A stretch of DNA of 19,567 bases from NCBI GenBank assembly GCA_045579195.1, contig JAZNLR010000132.1:1-19567 (forward strand), written 5' to 3'. This document shows, in pieces, positions 6,254 through 13,865 of the stretch. Origin of the DNA: JAZNLR01 sp045579195 (GTDB taxonomy: Bacteria > Bacillota > Clostridia > Christensenellales > CAMQZB01). The notes beneath the pieces were generated by a model. It saw only the letters and a program-made list of their open reading frames with translations, ran no database searches and was not told the DNA's origin. Every line of letters begins with the position of its first letter. The first letter of the stretch is position 1. Made by a program: the position numbers and the translations under genes.

Positions 6254-7021
6254 ATGGACGAGGAGAAAAAGACGGCGAGAGTGCCAGGCTTGATTGAAAA
6301 GGCCGCGAGCTTGTCCGCCCATGAGGTCACAGACGACGACCTCAAGGCGATCAACAAGCACACGCTCAGCCCGCTCACGGCCGAGGAGGTCTTCACGTTT
6401 CGCTCTGTTTTATGCGACAACGAAGTGGATCGTCAGTTCGAGCGCTTCAGCTTGAAGGCGTTGCAGGATCTTCAGAAGCTGTTCCTGGGCAAGACCATCA
6501 TCAAAGACCACAAGCACAGCGCGGACAACCAGGTGGCGCGCATCTATGCGACAGAGCTGGAACAGGGAACCAAGACGACGGCGTCTGGTGAGCCTTACAC
6601 GCGCTTGATCGCGAAGTGTTACATGGTGCGAACGGCGAGCAATGCGGACTTGATTGCAGAAATTAAAGGCGGCATCAAAAAAGAGGGCAGCGTCGGCTGT
6701 TCTGTTTCGAGCAGCATCTGCTCGATCTGCGGAACGGACAACGCGAAGAGCTATTGCCGACACTGGCCTGGAAAAAGTTACGAAAAAGCAGGCGGCGCGC
6801 AGGTGTGCACGTTCACGTTGAACGGCGCGAAGGACGCCTACGAGTTCAGCCTCGTGGCCGTCCCCGCACAGCGCGCTGCTGGTGTCAGCAAGAGTTACAC
6901 GGGCGAAACCGTGTTCGCTGAGACTGAAGAGGTCGAAGAAAATGAGACCGACAACGCCGAAAAGGCGACGGAGCTTTCACTGCGTGCAAGACTTAAAGCT
7001 GCGAAAGCGAAAATATTTTAA
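6254..7021 (+). CDS. Prohead maturation protease with a Cys/His insertion
   Basis: A 255-residue protein at the usual protease position between portal and capsid genes. It resembles HK97-type serine proteases that trim scaffold and capsid during maturation: candidate catalytic His86 or His88 in IIKDHKHS, Ser146 in EGSVGCS, and a final core strand EFSLVAVPAQ. Between these lies a cluster of Cys149, Cys156, Cys159, Cys168, His170 and Cys185 that may bind zinc. The C-terminal 40 residues are acidic then helical, as in scaffold-like tails. GAGGAGG lies 7 bases before the ATG. The assignment rests on context and weak motifs, so the catalytic residues are only candidates. Confidence 0.8.
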   Translation: MDEEKKTARVPGLIEKAASLSAHEVTDDDLKAINKHTLSPLTAEEVFTFRSVLCDNEVDRQFERFSLKALQDLQKLFLGKTIIKDHKHSADNQVARIYATELEQGTKTTASGEPYTRLIAKCYMVRTASNADLIAEIKGGIKKEGSVGCSVSSSICSICGTDNAKSYCRHWPGKSYEKAGGAQVCTFTLNGAKDAYEFSLVAVPAQRAAGVSKSYTGETVFAETEEVEENETDNAEKATELSLRARLKAAKAKIF

Positions 7022-7042
7022 TTTTTTTAGGAGGATCACACG

Positions 7043-8173
7043 ATGAACAAGAAAATGAGAGAACTCCAGGCAAAAATCCTGGAAAAAACCAAAGCCGCGC
7101 AGGAGCTCACTGACGGCGAGAACAAAGACATCGAGAAGGCGGTCGCTCTGCTTGACGAGGTCGATGTGATGCAGAAGGAACTTGAAGTCGAGGCAAGATT
7201 GGAAAATGCAAAGAAGTCACAGCTTCCTGAAGAGGCTGAGCCTGTTGCAGTTGCAAAGGCCGACGGATACACGGCAATCACGAAGCTCTTGACGAATAAG
7301 CGCATGACCGAAGCGGAGAAGGCGCTCCTCTCGGGAGATAACGCAGAAGCAGGCGAGAACTACCTCATCCCTGAAGACGTAAAGACGAGCATCAACGAGT
7401 TGCGCCGCAGCTATGTGAGTGCGAAGAGCTTGGTCACTGTTGAAACGACGAGCGCTCTCTCTGGTTCTGTAAACTACGAGGCAGGCTCGCCCGCTGGTTT
7501 GACTTCGTTCGAGGATGGCGACGAGATCGCTGAAGAGACTGGCGTGCGTTTTGCATTGAAGTCCTTCAAAATCACGTGGAAGGGTAAACTCATCCCCATC
7601 TCTCGCATCTTGTTGGGGACTGAAAAGGGCGGCTTGATGAGCTACCTCGACCGCTGGTTCGTTAAAAACGCAATCTTGACCGAGAACGAAGACATCTTCA
7701 ACACCTTGAAGGAAGGCTACAACGGCGGAACTCCGAAGGCAATCTCAGGCTGGAAAGCGTTGAAGAAGTCCATTAACGTTGATCTTGATCCTGCTTGCAA
7801 GAACTCTGGCGTCATCATCACCAACCAGTCTGGCTTCGCGGTACTCGACGAAGAAGAAGATGCAGACGGACGTCCGATCCTTCAGTCGAATCCTATCAAC
7901 CCGACGGAGAAGCGCTTCCAGGGCTTGACGGTTCATGTGTTCCCCGACTCGCACCTTCCGAACATCGACGGCACGCACTTCCCGATCATTTACGGAGACG
8001 TCAAATCGGGCGCGACTTTCGTCGAGAACACGGGCTTGAAGATCGAAGTCTCTGAGCACTTCCTTTTCAACAAGAACCAGAACTGCATGCGCGTCATCGA
8101 AGGCTTCGATGTTATGAGCACCGACACGGGCGCTTATATTTACGGAAGTTTCGCTGCAACTGTTAAGGCTTAA
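7043..8173 (+). CDS. Major capsid protein (HK97 fold)
   Basis: A 376-residue capsid subunit. Residues 1 to about 70 are a charged coiled coil typical of the delta domain, which works as internal scaffold and is removed by the upstream protease. The shell part begins around residue 80 and shows family patterns such as ENYLIPEDVKTSINELRR, KGKLIPISRILL, GVIITNQSG and FPIIYGDVKSGATF. The end GAYIYGSFAATVKA is typical of Bacillota phage capsids. An AGGAGG site lies before the ATG. A separate scaffold gene is not seen, in agreement with the delta domain. Confidence 0.95.
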   Translation: MNKKMRELQAKILEKTKAAQELTDGENKDIEKAVALLDEVDVMQKELEVEARLENAKKSQLPEEAEPVAVAKADGYTAITKLLTNKRMTEAEKALLSGDNAEAGENYLIPEDVKTSINELRRSYVSAKSLVTVETTSALSGSVNYEAGSPAGLTSFEDGDEIAEETGVRFALKSFKITWKGKLIPISRILLGTEKGGLMSYLDRWFVKNAILTENEDIFNTLKEGYNGGTPKAISGWKALKKSINVDLDPACKNSGVIITNQSGFAVLDEEEDADGRPILQSNPINPTEKRFQGLTVHVFPDSHLPNIDGTHFPIIYGDVKSGATFVENTGLKIEVSEHFLFNKNQNCMRVIEGFDVMSTDTGAYIYGSFAATVKA

Positions 8174-8195
8174 CCGATAGAAGGAGGTGGCTGAC

Positions 8196-8507
8196 GTGGT
8201 AAAGATCGAAGACGCCCTTGCATACTTGGGCATTGACTACGCGGACGACGTCGTCACCGCAAACGTGACCAGAGCGCTGGCCACTGCTGAAAAGCTCCTC
8301 CACGGCGCCGTGGGGGAAGATCTGGAGAAATATCTCCCGAACGACCCCCGCGCTGCCGAATTGGTGCTCGTCTATCTTGACGACCTCTACAGTGACAGAG
8401 GAGTCATCAGCGCAAAAACAAGCAACGCAACGCGCAGGCTCATCGCAGATATGGAGCTCCAGCTTCGGCTGGAACTCCGCCAAGCGAAGGAGGCGAGTGA
8501 GGCATGA
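8196..8507 (+). CDS. Head-tail connector protein (gp6-like adaptor)
   Basis: A 103-residue, mainly helical protein in the first slot after the capsid gene, where HK97 gp6 or SPP1 gp15-like adaptors are encoded. It should form a ring under the portal. The pattern of an N-terminal helix (IEDALAYLGID), then ATAEKLLHGAVG and LVLVYLDDLYSDRG fits the family. The GTG at 8196 is preferred: AAGGAGG at 8181-8187 is 8 bases upstream, whereas the in-frame GTG at 8187 overlaps that ribosome site. Its end overlaps the next start by 4 bases. Confidence 0.85.
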   Translation: MVKIEDALAYLGIDYADDVVTANVTRALATAEKLLHGAVGEDLEKYLPNDPRAAELVLVYLDDLYSDRGVISAKTSNATRRLIADMELQLRLELRQAKEASEA

Positions 8508-8809
8508 GATACGACAAACCCATCACGGTCCAGGTGCAAGACGCCGAGACTGAGCAGTGGACGGATGCGCTAAATTTGCACGCGCGTGTGAATAAGACGG
8601 GCGGCGGCCAAGCGTCAAGCGCTGGCGCCGACCAGTATCGTGCGAGCTTGACGTTCGAGCTTCGCTACGTGCGCGCACTTGAAGACATCGCGTTCAGCCC
8701 TCAGCCGTTTCGCGTCATCTATCGCGGGCGAGCGTTCAAGGTCGTGGACTATGACGATTACATGGAGCAGCATCGCACTGTCAAACTGGTGGGTGAGCTT
8801 TATGTCTAA
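8504..8809 (+). CDS. Head closure / head-tail adaptor protein (gp16-like)
   Basis: A 101-residue, beta-rich protein in the stopper position that seals the capsid after packaging. Typical features are the N-terminal YDKPITVQVQ, an acidic-aromatic middle and FRVIYRGRAFKVVDYDDY before the end. The ATG overlaps the previous stop (ATGA). Its own end overlaps the following gene by 8 bases, so the four connector genes are probably translationally coupled. Confidence 0.83.
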   Translation: MRYDKPITVQVQDAETEQWTDALNLHARVNKTGGGQASSAGADQYRASLTFELRYVRALEDIAFSPQPFRVIYRGRAFKVVDYDDYMEQHRTVKLVGELYV

Positions 8810-9200
8810 CAATTTGAGACCTGAGCAACTCGGCGAGGCAATCGCGGAGACGCTGGGGCTTTACAGAGAAGAAGTCAACGAGAAACTGACAACGGTTGGA
8901 CGCAAGCACATGAAGATGTTGGTCTCAAAAACGCGCGAAACAGCACCAAAGGGCAAGAGAAAGGGCCAAAACTTTGCGAGCTCGATCACTTCCACGGAAA
9001 AGAGCGACAGTCGCATCACGAGCAGCAGATTCATCTGGCATGTCAAGGCGCCGAACCACCGTCTGACGCACTTGCTTGTGCATGGTCATGCGACAAAGAA
9101 CGGCGGACGAACAAAAGCAGACCCGTTCCTTCAGAACGCACTGGACGAAGTGCTTCCCGAGTACGAGAAAGCGGTCGAGGAGGCTGTGAAACATGGTTGA
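8802..9200 (+). CDS. HK97 gp10-like tail completion protein
   Basis: A 132-residue protein of the gp10 family that joins the tail to the head-closure ring. The family patterns are a lysine-rich TRETAPKGKRKG, RFIWHVKAPNHRLTHLLVHGHATKNGGRTKADPF split across two conserved blocks, and a C-terminal helix. The start at 8802 is chosen because it begins with MSNNLRPEQLGEAI just before the preceding stop. Upstream codons in this frame run inside the previous gene. The ribosome site is weak (GGTGGGTGAG), consistent with coupled translation. It overlaps the next gene by 8 bases. Confidence 0.87.
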   Translation: MSNNLRPEQLGEAIAETLGLYREEVNEKLTTVGRKHMKMLVSKTRETAPKGKRKGQNFASSITSTEKSDSRITSSRFIWHVKAPNHRLTHLLVHGHATKNGGRTKADPFLQNALDEVLPEYEKAVEEAVKHG

Positions 9201-9504
9201 AAAAATACTAAACGCCGCAGGGCTTAGGTTCCGCAAGTCGCGCTTCCCGTCACCGCCTGCTGGCACTTACGCCGTCTACACCGACGACGTGAGCACGGAC
9301 GGACCTGATGGCTTGAACCGCATCCTGATCCACGACTACACCGTGGAGCTTTACGAGCCAAAGCCTGACGATGAGGCGGAGGCTGCGATCGAGGCAGCGC
9401 TTGACGATGCGGGAGTGCGTTGGACAAAACAAGACCGCTTTTGGTTGCAAGACGATCAGCGGTATCAAGTAATTTATGAATTTACACACCGCACGAAGCG
9501 GTAA
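9193..9504 (+). CDS. Tail terminator protein
   Basis: A 103-residue protein in the tail-terminator slot directly before the tube gene. Such proteins cap the tail tube at its head-proximal end. The alternating strands and helix (YAVYTDDVSTDGPDG, YTVELYEPKPDDEAEAAIEAAL, YQVIYEFTHR) fit the short alpha/beta fold of this group. Primary sequence is weakly conserved, so the call leans on gene order. The start overlaps the gp10-like gene. Confidence 0.8.
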   Translation: MVEKILNAAGLRFRKSRFPSPPAGTYAVYTDDVSTDGPDGLNRILIHDYTVELYEPKPDDEAEAAIEAALDDAGVRWTKQDRFWLQDDQRYQVIYEFTHRTKR

Positions 9505-9518
9505 AGGAGAAGAAAGAC

Positions 9519-10064
9519 ATGGCAAAACGTGACACCAACACGATCACGCTTGGCTCTGGCAAGATCTATGTCCAGGCCTATGCGGACACGATGCCGACCG
9601 TCGACACTCTCTGCGTTGAGGACAACCTTCTTGGCTACATCAAGGGCGGAGCTGCTCTCGAGTACACCGAGGAGACCTACGAAGAGAAGGACGACCTTGG
9701 CATCGTCTCCAAAATCATCACGACCTCGGAGGAGGCGATCCTCAAGTGTGGGCTTCTCACTTGGAACGGCGAAACACTTCAAAAGCTTGTTGACCGTTGC
9801 ACTGTGACCGAGGAGAGCGGAAAGCGCACGACAAAGATTGGCGGCGCAGGAAACGCACAGGGCGGGTACTACGCAATCTGCTTCATGCACGAAGACAAGA
9901 CTGACGGAAACCTTTGGATTGTAATCAAAGGCCGCAACACCGCAGGCTTCTCTTTGACCTTTGGAGTGGACGCGGGCACTGTTATCGAGCCCGAGTTCAA
10001 GGCCATGCCTCACGACGAGGATGGAACGCTCATTGAACTCATCGAAGAGATCCCCGCTACGTAA
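9519..10064 (+). CDS. Major tail tube protein
   Basis: A 181-residue, beta-rich protein that stacks as hexameric rings to form the siphovirus tail tube. It starts MAKRDTNTITLGSGKIYV, a common opening of tube proteins in Bacillota phages, and continues with GYIKGGAALEYTEETY and a C-terminal half of alternating strands. There is no added Ig-like domain. AAAGGAG lies 11 bases before the ATG. A terminator-like hairpin follows the gene, which fits the high expression needed for the tube relative to the downstream tail genes. Confidence 0.9.
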   Translation: MAKRDTNTITLGSGKIYVQAYADTMPTVDTLCVEDNLLGYIKGGAALEYTEETYEEKDDLGIVSKIITTSEEAILKCGLLTWNGETLQKLVDRCTVTEESGKRTTKIGGAGNAQGGYYAICFMHEDKTDGNLWIVIKGRNTAGFSLTFGVDAGTVIEPEFKAMPHDEDGTLIELIEEIPAT

Positions 10065-10071
10065 CCATGAC

Positions 10072-10100
10072 GGCGGGAGACGAGAGCCTCCCGCCTTTTT
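10072..10100 (+). terminator. Terminator or attenuator after the tail tube gene
   Basis: GGCGGGAG (10072-10079) pairs with CTCCCGCC (10088-10095) around an 8-base loop, followed by five T residues. As the operon continues, it probably acts as a partial terminator that lowers expression of the chaperone and tape-measure genes. Confidence 0.8.
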
Positions 10101-10119
10101 ATGAAAAGGAGACATTTGC

Positions 10120-10464
10120 ATGAACAAAACACTCGACTTTAACGCGTACCAGCGCCCGACGCTGGACCTCACAATGAAAGACAAAGAGCGCACGGTGATC
10201 CGTGTAACCTTGCCGAAGACCGCCGTCATCAAGAAGATGCAGGAGGGCTTGAACAACTTGCAGAACGTCATCAAAGAGGAAACCTCCGACAGCATGCACG
10301 CGCTGTTCGCCCTTGCCGCTGAGTTGATGAGCGCAAACATCGACCAGGTTGCTGTCACGGCGGAAGACATTCGTGGCAAGTACAAGATGGACTTGGAGGA
10401 CCTTTTGGTGTTCTTCCAGGCATACCTTGACTTCGTTCGCGACGTACAGAACGCAAAAAACTGA
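10120..10464 (+). CDS. Tail assembly chaperone, short form (gpG-like)
   Basis: A 114-residue protein between the tube and tape-measure genes, the usual position of tail assembly chaperones that coat the tape measure during assembly. It begins MNKTLDFNAYQRPTLDLTM with strands, then turns helical. It ends ...NAKN at a TGA that directly follows a codon-aligned A AAA AAC slippery site. AAAGGAG lies 11 bases before the ATG. By analogy with lambda gpG, most ribosomes stop here and a minority shift to make the longer product. Confidence 0.88.
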   Translation: MNKTLDFNAYQRPTLDLTMKDKERTVIRVTLPKTAVIKKMQEGLNNLQNVIKEETSDSMHALFALAAELMSANIDQVAVTAEDIRGKYKMDLEDLLVFFQAYLDFVRDVQNAKN

Positions 10465-10763
10465 AGCTCCCGTTCTATCCCACACAGGATAGAGCGGGAA
10501 GCCACCAGTACAACACAAGCACGTGGGAGTACAACCTCATCAGTGAATACACAGGGCTGAACTTCCACGAGATCGGAGAGCTTGACTATATAACCTATTT
10601 AATATGGCGCAGGGACGCCTTCATCACGCGCTTGAATCGAACGGAAGAGGGGCAGAAGTACCTCGACAACGCGTGGCGCATGGAGCAGACAACACCTGAC
10701 AGGCAAGCACTCCGCAAGAAATTGAGAAAAGGGGGAGCCGAGAATGGCGTCAAACGTAATTAA
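10120..10763 (+). CDS. Tail assembly chaperone, long form by -1 frameshift (gpGT-like)
   Basis: A -1 shift at 10455-10461 lets ribosomes bypass the TGA at 10462-10464 and read 100 further codons (LKLPFYPTQ... to ...GVKRN) up to TAA at 10761-10763, giving a 214-residue fusion. The extension has no start codon of its own near the overlap, is free of stops, and has protein-like composition (ISEYTGLNFHEIGELDYIT, TYLIWRRDAFITRLN). It matches the size and position of T-domains that bind the tail tube protein in other siphoviruses. It overlaps the tape-measure start by 20 bases. The frameshift signal is seen directly; the use and the ratio are inferred from the family. Confidence 0.85.
10455..10499 (+). 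promoter_or_regulatory. Programmed -1 ribosomal frameshift signal
   Basis: The heptamer A AAA AAC (10455-10461) lies in the zero frame immediately before the stop codon. After a 6-base spacer a 13-bp stem (10468-10480 with 10487-10499, one G-U pair) closes a 6-base loop (cacaca). Slippery site, spacer and stem are all in the classical range. Confidence 0.9.
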
Positions 10764-13200
10764 AGGACTGACCGTTGAGATCGGGGGCGACACCACAAAG
10801 CTGGGCAAAGCTCTGGAAGACGTCAACAAGAAGTCCCGAGACATATCGAGCGAGCTTGGTGACATCAATCGCCTGCTTAAGCTCGACCCCTCAAACACGG
10901 AGTTGCTTTCACAGAAGCAGAAGGTGCTGGCCGATGCGGTTGCGAACACGGGCAAGAAGCTCGATGCGCTGAAAGAAGCGGAGAAACAAGTTCAGGAGCA
11001 GTTCAAGAAGGGCGAAGTCTCCGAAGCTCAGGTCCGCGCACTACAGCGTGAAATTATCGCGACTGAGAAGAAGATGGAAAGCTACCAGCGCGCCACGAAA
11101 GAGACGAACGAAGCACTCGCGAAACATGGCGAAGCATCCAAGGAAGCGGAAGAAGGCGCTGGAAACCTTGGCGGCACACTGGCTTCTGTTGCCAAAGTGG
11201 GCTTCACCGCGGTCGCCACTGCTGCCACGGCTGCCGTCACGGCACTTGTTGCGTGTGCGGAAAACACGAGAGAGTACCGCACCGAGATGGGTAAGCTGGA
11301 GACAGCCTTCACAACGGCGGGGCACAGCTCTGAGGCGGCCCTTGAAACCTACCAAGCACTGCAAGGCGTTCTCGGGGAAACCGAGCAGGCAGTTGAGGCG
11401 GCGTCGCATCTCGCCCAGCTCGTCGAAGCAGGTGGAGACCTCACGGCTTGGACGGACATTGCCACAGGTGTGTTCGCGACCTTTGGTGCAAGCTTGCCGA
11501 TCGAATCTCTCACAGAGGCGGCAAATGAGACCGCAAAGACTGGACAGCTCACGGGCGCCCTTGCTGATGCGCTCAACTGGGCGGGCGTAAATGAGGAGGA
11601 TTTCCAGCTCAAACTCGATGCGTGCACGACCGAGCAGGAGCGGCAGAAGCTCATTACAGACCAGCTGTCCGAGTCTTACATGGGCGCAGCTGAGGCCTAC
11701 AAAACGACGAACGCGGAGGTCATCCGCGCGAACCAAGCGAACGAGAGCTTGACGGCTTCCATGGCCGAGATTGGTGGGGCAGTTGAGCCTATCTTGACCG
11801 ACTTCAAAATGCTTGGGGCGTCGATCCTTTCGGAGTTCGTGCCGAGCATCACGGCGCTGGCGGACGCTTTTCGGAGCGTATTGAACGGCGACGAGGGTGG
11901 CGTGGACGCCATTGGCGAAGCGCTTGCGAACATTCTCACGCAACTGTTGCAGAAGGTCACCGACCTGGTTCCGACCTTGGTACAAGTCGCGATGTCTCTT
12001 CTCACGCAGCTGACGACCACGTTGCTGTCTATGCTGCCTCAGCTGACGACGACGCTCATCACCATCATCACAACCATCATCGATGGACTGGTGACAGCGA
12101 TCCCTCTCATCGTTCAAACGGTGGGAACCGTAATTCCTCAACTGGTGCTGGCTTTGATTGAAGGCATCCCTGCTCTGCTTGACGGCGCGCTTCAGTTGCT
12201 TATGGCGATCGTGGACGCGGTGCCACTGCTCATCGAACAGCTTGCCCCGCAAGTTCCCGTCGTTGTTGAGGCAATCATCAACGGGCTGATCACGATGATC
12301 CCCGCGTTGCTTGAAGGCGCGCTCCAGCTGCTGATGGCGATCGTTGACGCTGTTCCTCGCCTCATCCAGGCGTTGGCGCCCCAGATCCCGAGCATTGTGA
12401 AGACCATCATCAAGGGCCTGATCACGATGCTTCCGCAACTGCTTGACGGTGCGCTCGAGCTGCTCTATGCAATCGTGGACGCGGTGCCTCTGCTCATCGA
12501 GACGCTCATTCCGCAGATTCCAAGCATCGTCGAGTCAGTTATCGAGGTACTGATTGACATGAATCCCGAGCTCATTCAGGCGTCGTTTCAGCTGTTCCTG
12601 GGCTTGGTGCAAGGACTCTTGAAGGCAATTCCTGGGCTTGTCAAGGCGCTGCCTCAAATCTGGACAGCCATCTGGGGTGTGCTTAAGGAACTCCCAAACA
12701 AGATGCTGAGCATCGGCGGCGACCTCGTTCGTGGACTGTGGACTGGCATCAACGACATGGTCGGCTGGGTGACCGACAAGATCAGCGGCTTCTCGGACAG
12801 CGTTCTTGACGGCATCAAGAGCTTCTTCGGAGTGCATAGTCCCTCGACCGAGACCGAGTGGATGGGGCAGATGCTCGCCGAAGGTCTTGCGAAAGGGATC
12901 GCAGAGAATGCAAGCAAACCGCTCGATGAGATGAGTGGGCTTGCAGATGACTTGTTGGCACAAGAGACGTCGCTCAACGGCTTGACGCTTGACCGTCGCA
13001 TCAACACAACCTTTGGGGCTGAGACCGCGGTGGCTGATCAAGGCAGTGGACTGCTTGGCAAACTTGACAACATCCTCAAAGCGATTGAGAAAGGACAGAT
13101 CTTGACGATTGACGGCAACGCGCTGGTGGGGTCGACCTATAACGCATATGACAACAAACTCGGCCAGCGTCGTGCACTGGTCGCAAGGGGGGCACTGTAA
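10744..13200 (+). CDS. Tail tape measure protein
   Basis: At 818 residues this is the longest protein in the window. It sets tail length and passes through the tube during DNA injection. Residues 1-145 are charged coiled coil (TVEIGGDTTKLGKALEDVNKK, typical N-terminus), about 155-175 an Ala/Val-rich hydrophobic segment, 180-370 helical, and about 385-660 a long amphipathic to hydrophobic region with three 44-residue repeats. After about 660 comes a glycine-containing segment with FFGVHSPSTETEWMG, a common C-terminal motif of tape measures. No lytic domain is seen. At about 1.5 angstrom per residue the tail would be near 120 nm. GGGGGAG precedes the ATG, which overlaps the chaperone extension; the stop overlaps the next ATG by one base. 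Confidence 0.95.
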   Translation: MASNVIKGLTVEIGGDTTKLGKALEDVNKKSRDISSELGDINRLLKLDPSNTELLSQKQKVLADAVANTGKKLDALKEAEKQVQEQFKKGEVSEAQVRALQREIIATEKKMESYQRATKETNEALAKHGEASKEAEEGAGNLGGTLASVAKVGFTAVATAATAAVTALVACAENTREYRTEMGKLETAFTTAGHSSEAALETYQALQGVLGETEQAVEAASHLAQLVEAGGDLTAWTDIATGVFATFGASLPIESLTEAANETAKTGQLTGALADALNWAGVNEEDFQLKLDACTTEQERQKLITDQLSESYMGAAEAYKTTNAEVIRANQANESLTASMAEIGGAVEPILTDFKMLGASILSEFVPSITALADAFRSVLNGDEGGVDAIGEALANILTQLLQKVTDLVPTLVQVAMSLLTQLTTTLLSMLPQLTTTLITIITTIIDGLVTAIPLIVQTVGTVIPQLVLALIEGIPALLDGALQLLMAIVDAVPLLIEQLAPQVPVVVEAIINGLITMIPALLEGALQLLMAIVDAVPRLIQALAPQIPSIVKTIIKGLITMLPQLLDGALELLYAIVDAVPLLIETLIPQIPSIVESVIEVLIDMNPELIQASFQLFLGLVQGLLKAIPGLVKALPQIWTAIWGVLKELPNKMLSIGGDLVRGLWTGINDMVGWVTDKISGFSDSVLDGIKSFFGVHSPSTETEWMGQMLAEGLAKGIAENASKPLDEMSGLADDLLAQETSLNGLTLDRRINTTFGAETAVADQGSGLLGKLDNILKAIEKGQILTIDGNALVGSTYNAYDNKLGQRRALVARGAL
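12184..12579 (+). repeat. Three tandem 44-codon repeats in the tape measure gene
   Basis: Units at 12184-12315, 12316-12447 and 12448-12579 (residues 481-612) each start GAL(Q/E)LL(M/Y)AIVDAVP and continue with a Pro-Gln-(I/V)-Pro strand-break and a hydrophobic (G)LITM(I/L)P segment. A degenerate fourth copy follows (ASFQLFLGLVQG). Unit gain or loss would change predicted tail length by about 6 to 7 nm. Confidence 0.85.
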
Positions 13201-13865
13201 TGCTGAAACGTGGACTCATCATTGGAGAATACGACACCGTCATCGCTGGGAAGTGGCTGCTCACGAAGTTGACACAGACAAACCCCGAACAGGTGACAAA
13301 CTACGTGAACGTGCCAGGCAGAGCACAAGGTCCACTGGACCTGAGCACTTCCTTGACCGATGGAGAGCCAGTCTATGGCAACCGCAAGGTGGTTGCAACT
13401 TTTGAGAGTTCGGAAGGAAACCGCCGTCAGCGCGAGCATCGCATCGATGTCATGGTCAACACCCTCGACGGGTACATCAAGAACATCATCTTGCCAGATG
13501 ACCGCGATCACTATCTTGTAGGACGCGTGAGCGTGGCAAAAGTATACAACGACTTAGCACACGCCTCTGTCCAGGTGACTGCAACTTGCGAGCCTTGGCG
13601 CTATAACATTGACGAAACCGTGATTGTCTTGGAGCGCACCACACAACCGAAGAGTGTCACTTTGCCCAACCAGGGGCGATTGACGGTCGTGCCACAATTG
13701 ACAGTCGACTGGGGGTCGGTGTCGCTAACCGTTGACGGTGAGACGGTGACCTTGAACAAAGGGAAGCACGTCTTGCTCGCGTTGGCGCTTCATCCAGGCG
13801 GAAAAGAGATCACGTACAGCGGCAACGGTCAATTGGTGGCAAGATATAGGGAGGCGATGCTGTGA
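13200..13865 (+). CDS. Distal tail protein (Dit-like)
   Basis: A 221-residue protein directly after the tape measure, the fixed position of Dit in siphoviruses of Gram-positive hosts. Dit forms a hexamer at the tail tip and carries the hub. The N-terminal part (MLKRGLIIGEYDTVIAGKWLL, then the NVPGRAQGPLDLSTSLTDG block) matches the ring-forming domain, followed by YDL-like strands and a beta-rich C-terminal domain (LTVVPQLTVDWGSVSLTVDG). The start codon shares a base with the tape-measure stop (TAATG) and the end overlaps the next gene by 4 bases. Confidence 0.88.
   Translation: MLKRGLIIGEYDTVIAGKWLLTKLTQTNPEQVTNYVNVPGRAQGPLDLSTSLTDGEPVYGNRKVVATFESSEGNRRQREHRIDVMVNTLDGYIKNIILPDDRDHYLVGRVSVAKVYNDLAHASVQVTATCEPWRYNIDETVIVLERTTQPKSVTLPNQGRLTVVPQLTVDWGSVSLTVDGETVTLNKGKHVLLALALHPGGKEITYSGNGQLVARYREAML

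Noticed and set aside
9474..10568. Long antisense open frame of 364 codons over the tail tube and chaperone genes
   Set aside because: It lies opposite well-supported tail genes, lacks a convincing ribosome site and has biased, low-complexity composition. It is a by-product of GC-rich codon use.
11041..12438. Antisense open frame of 465 codons across the tape measure gene
   Set aside because: Arg/His/Gln-rich composition and no recognisable domain or ribosome site; the repeats of the tape measure produce the open frame.
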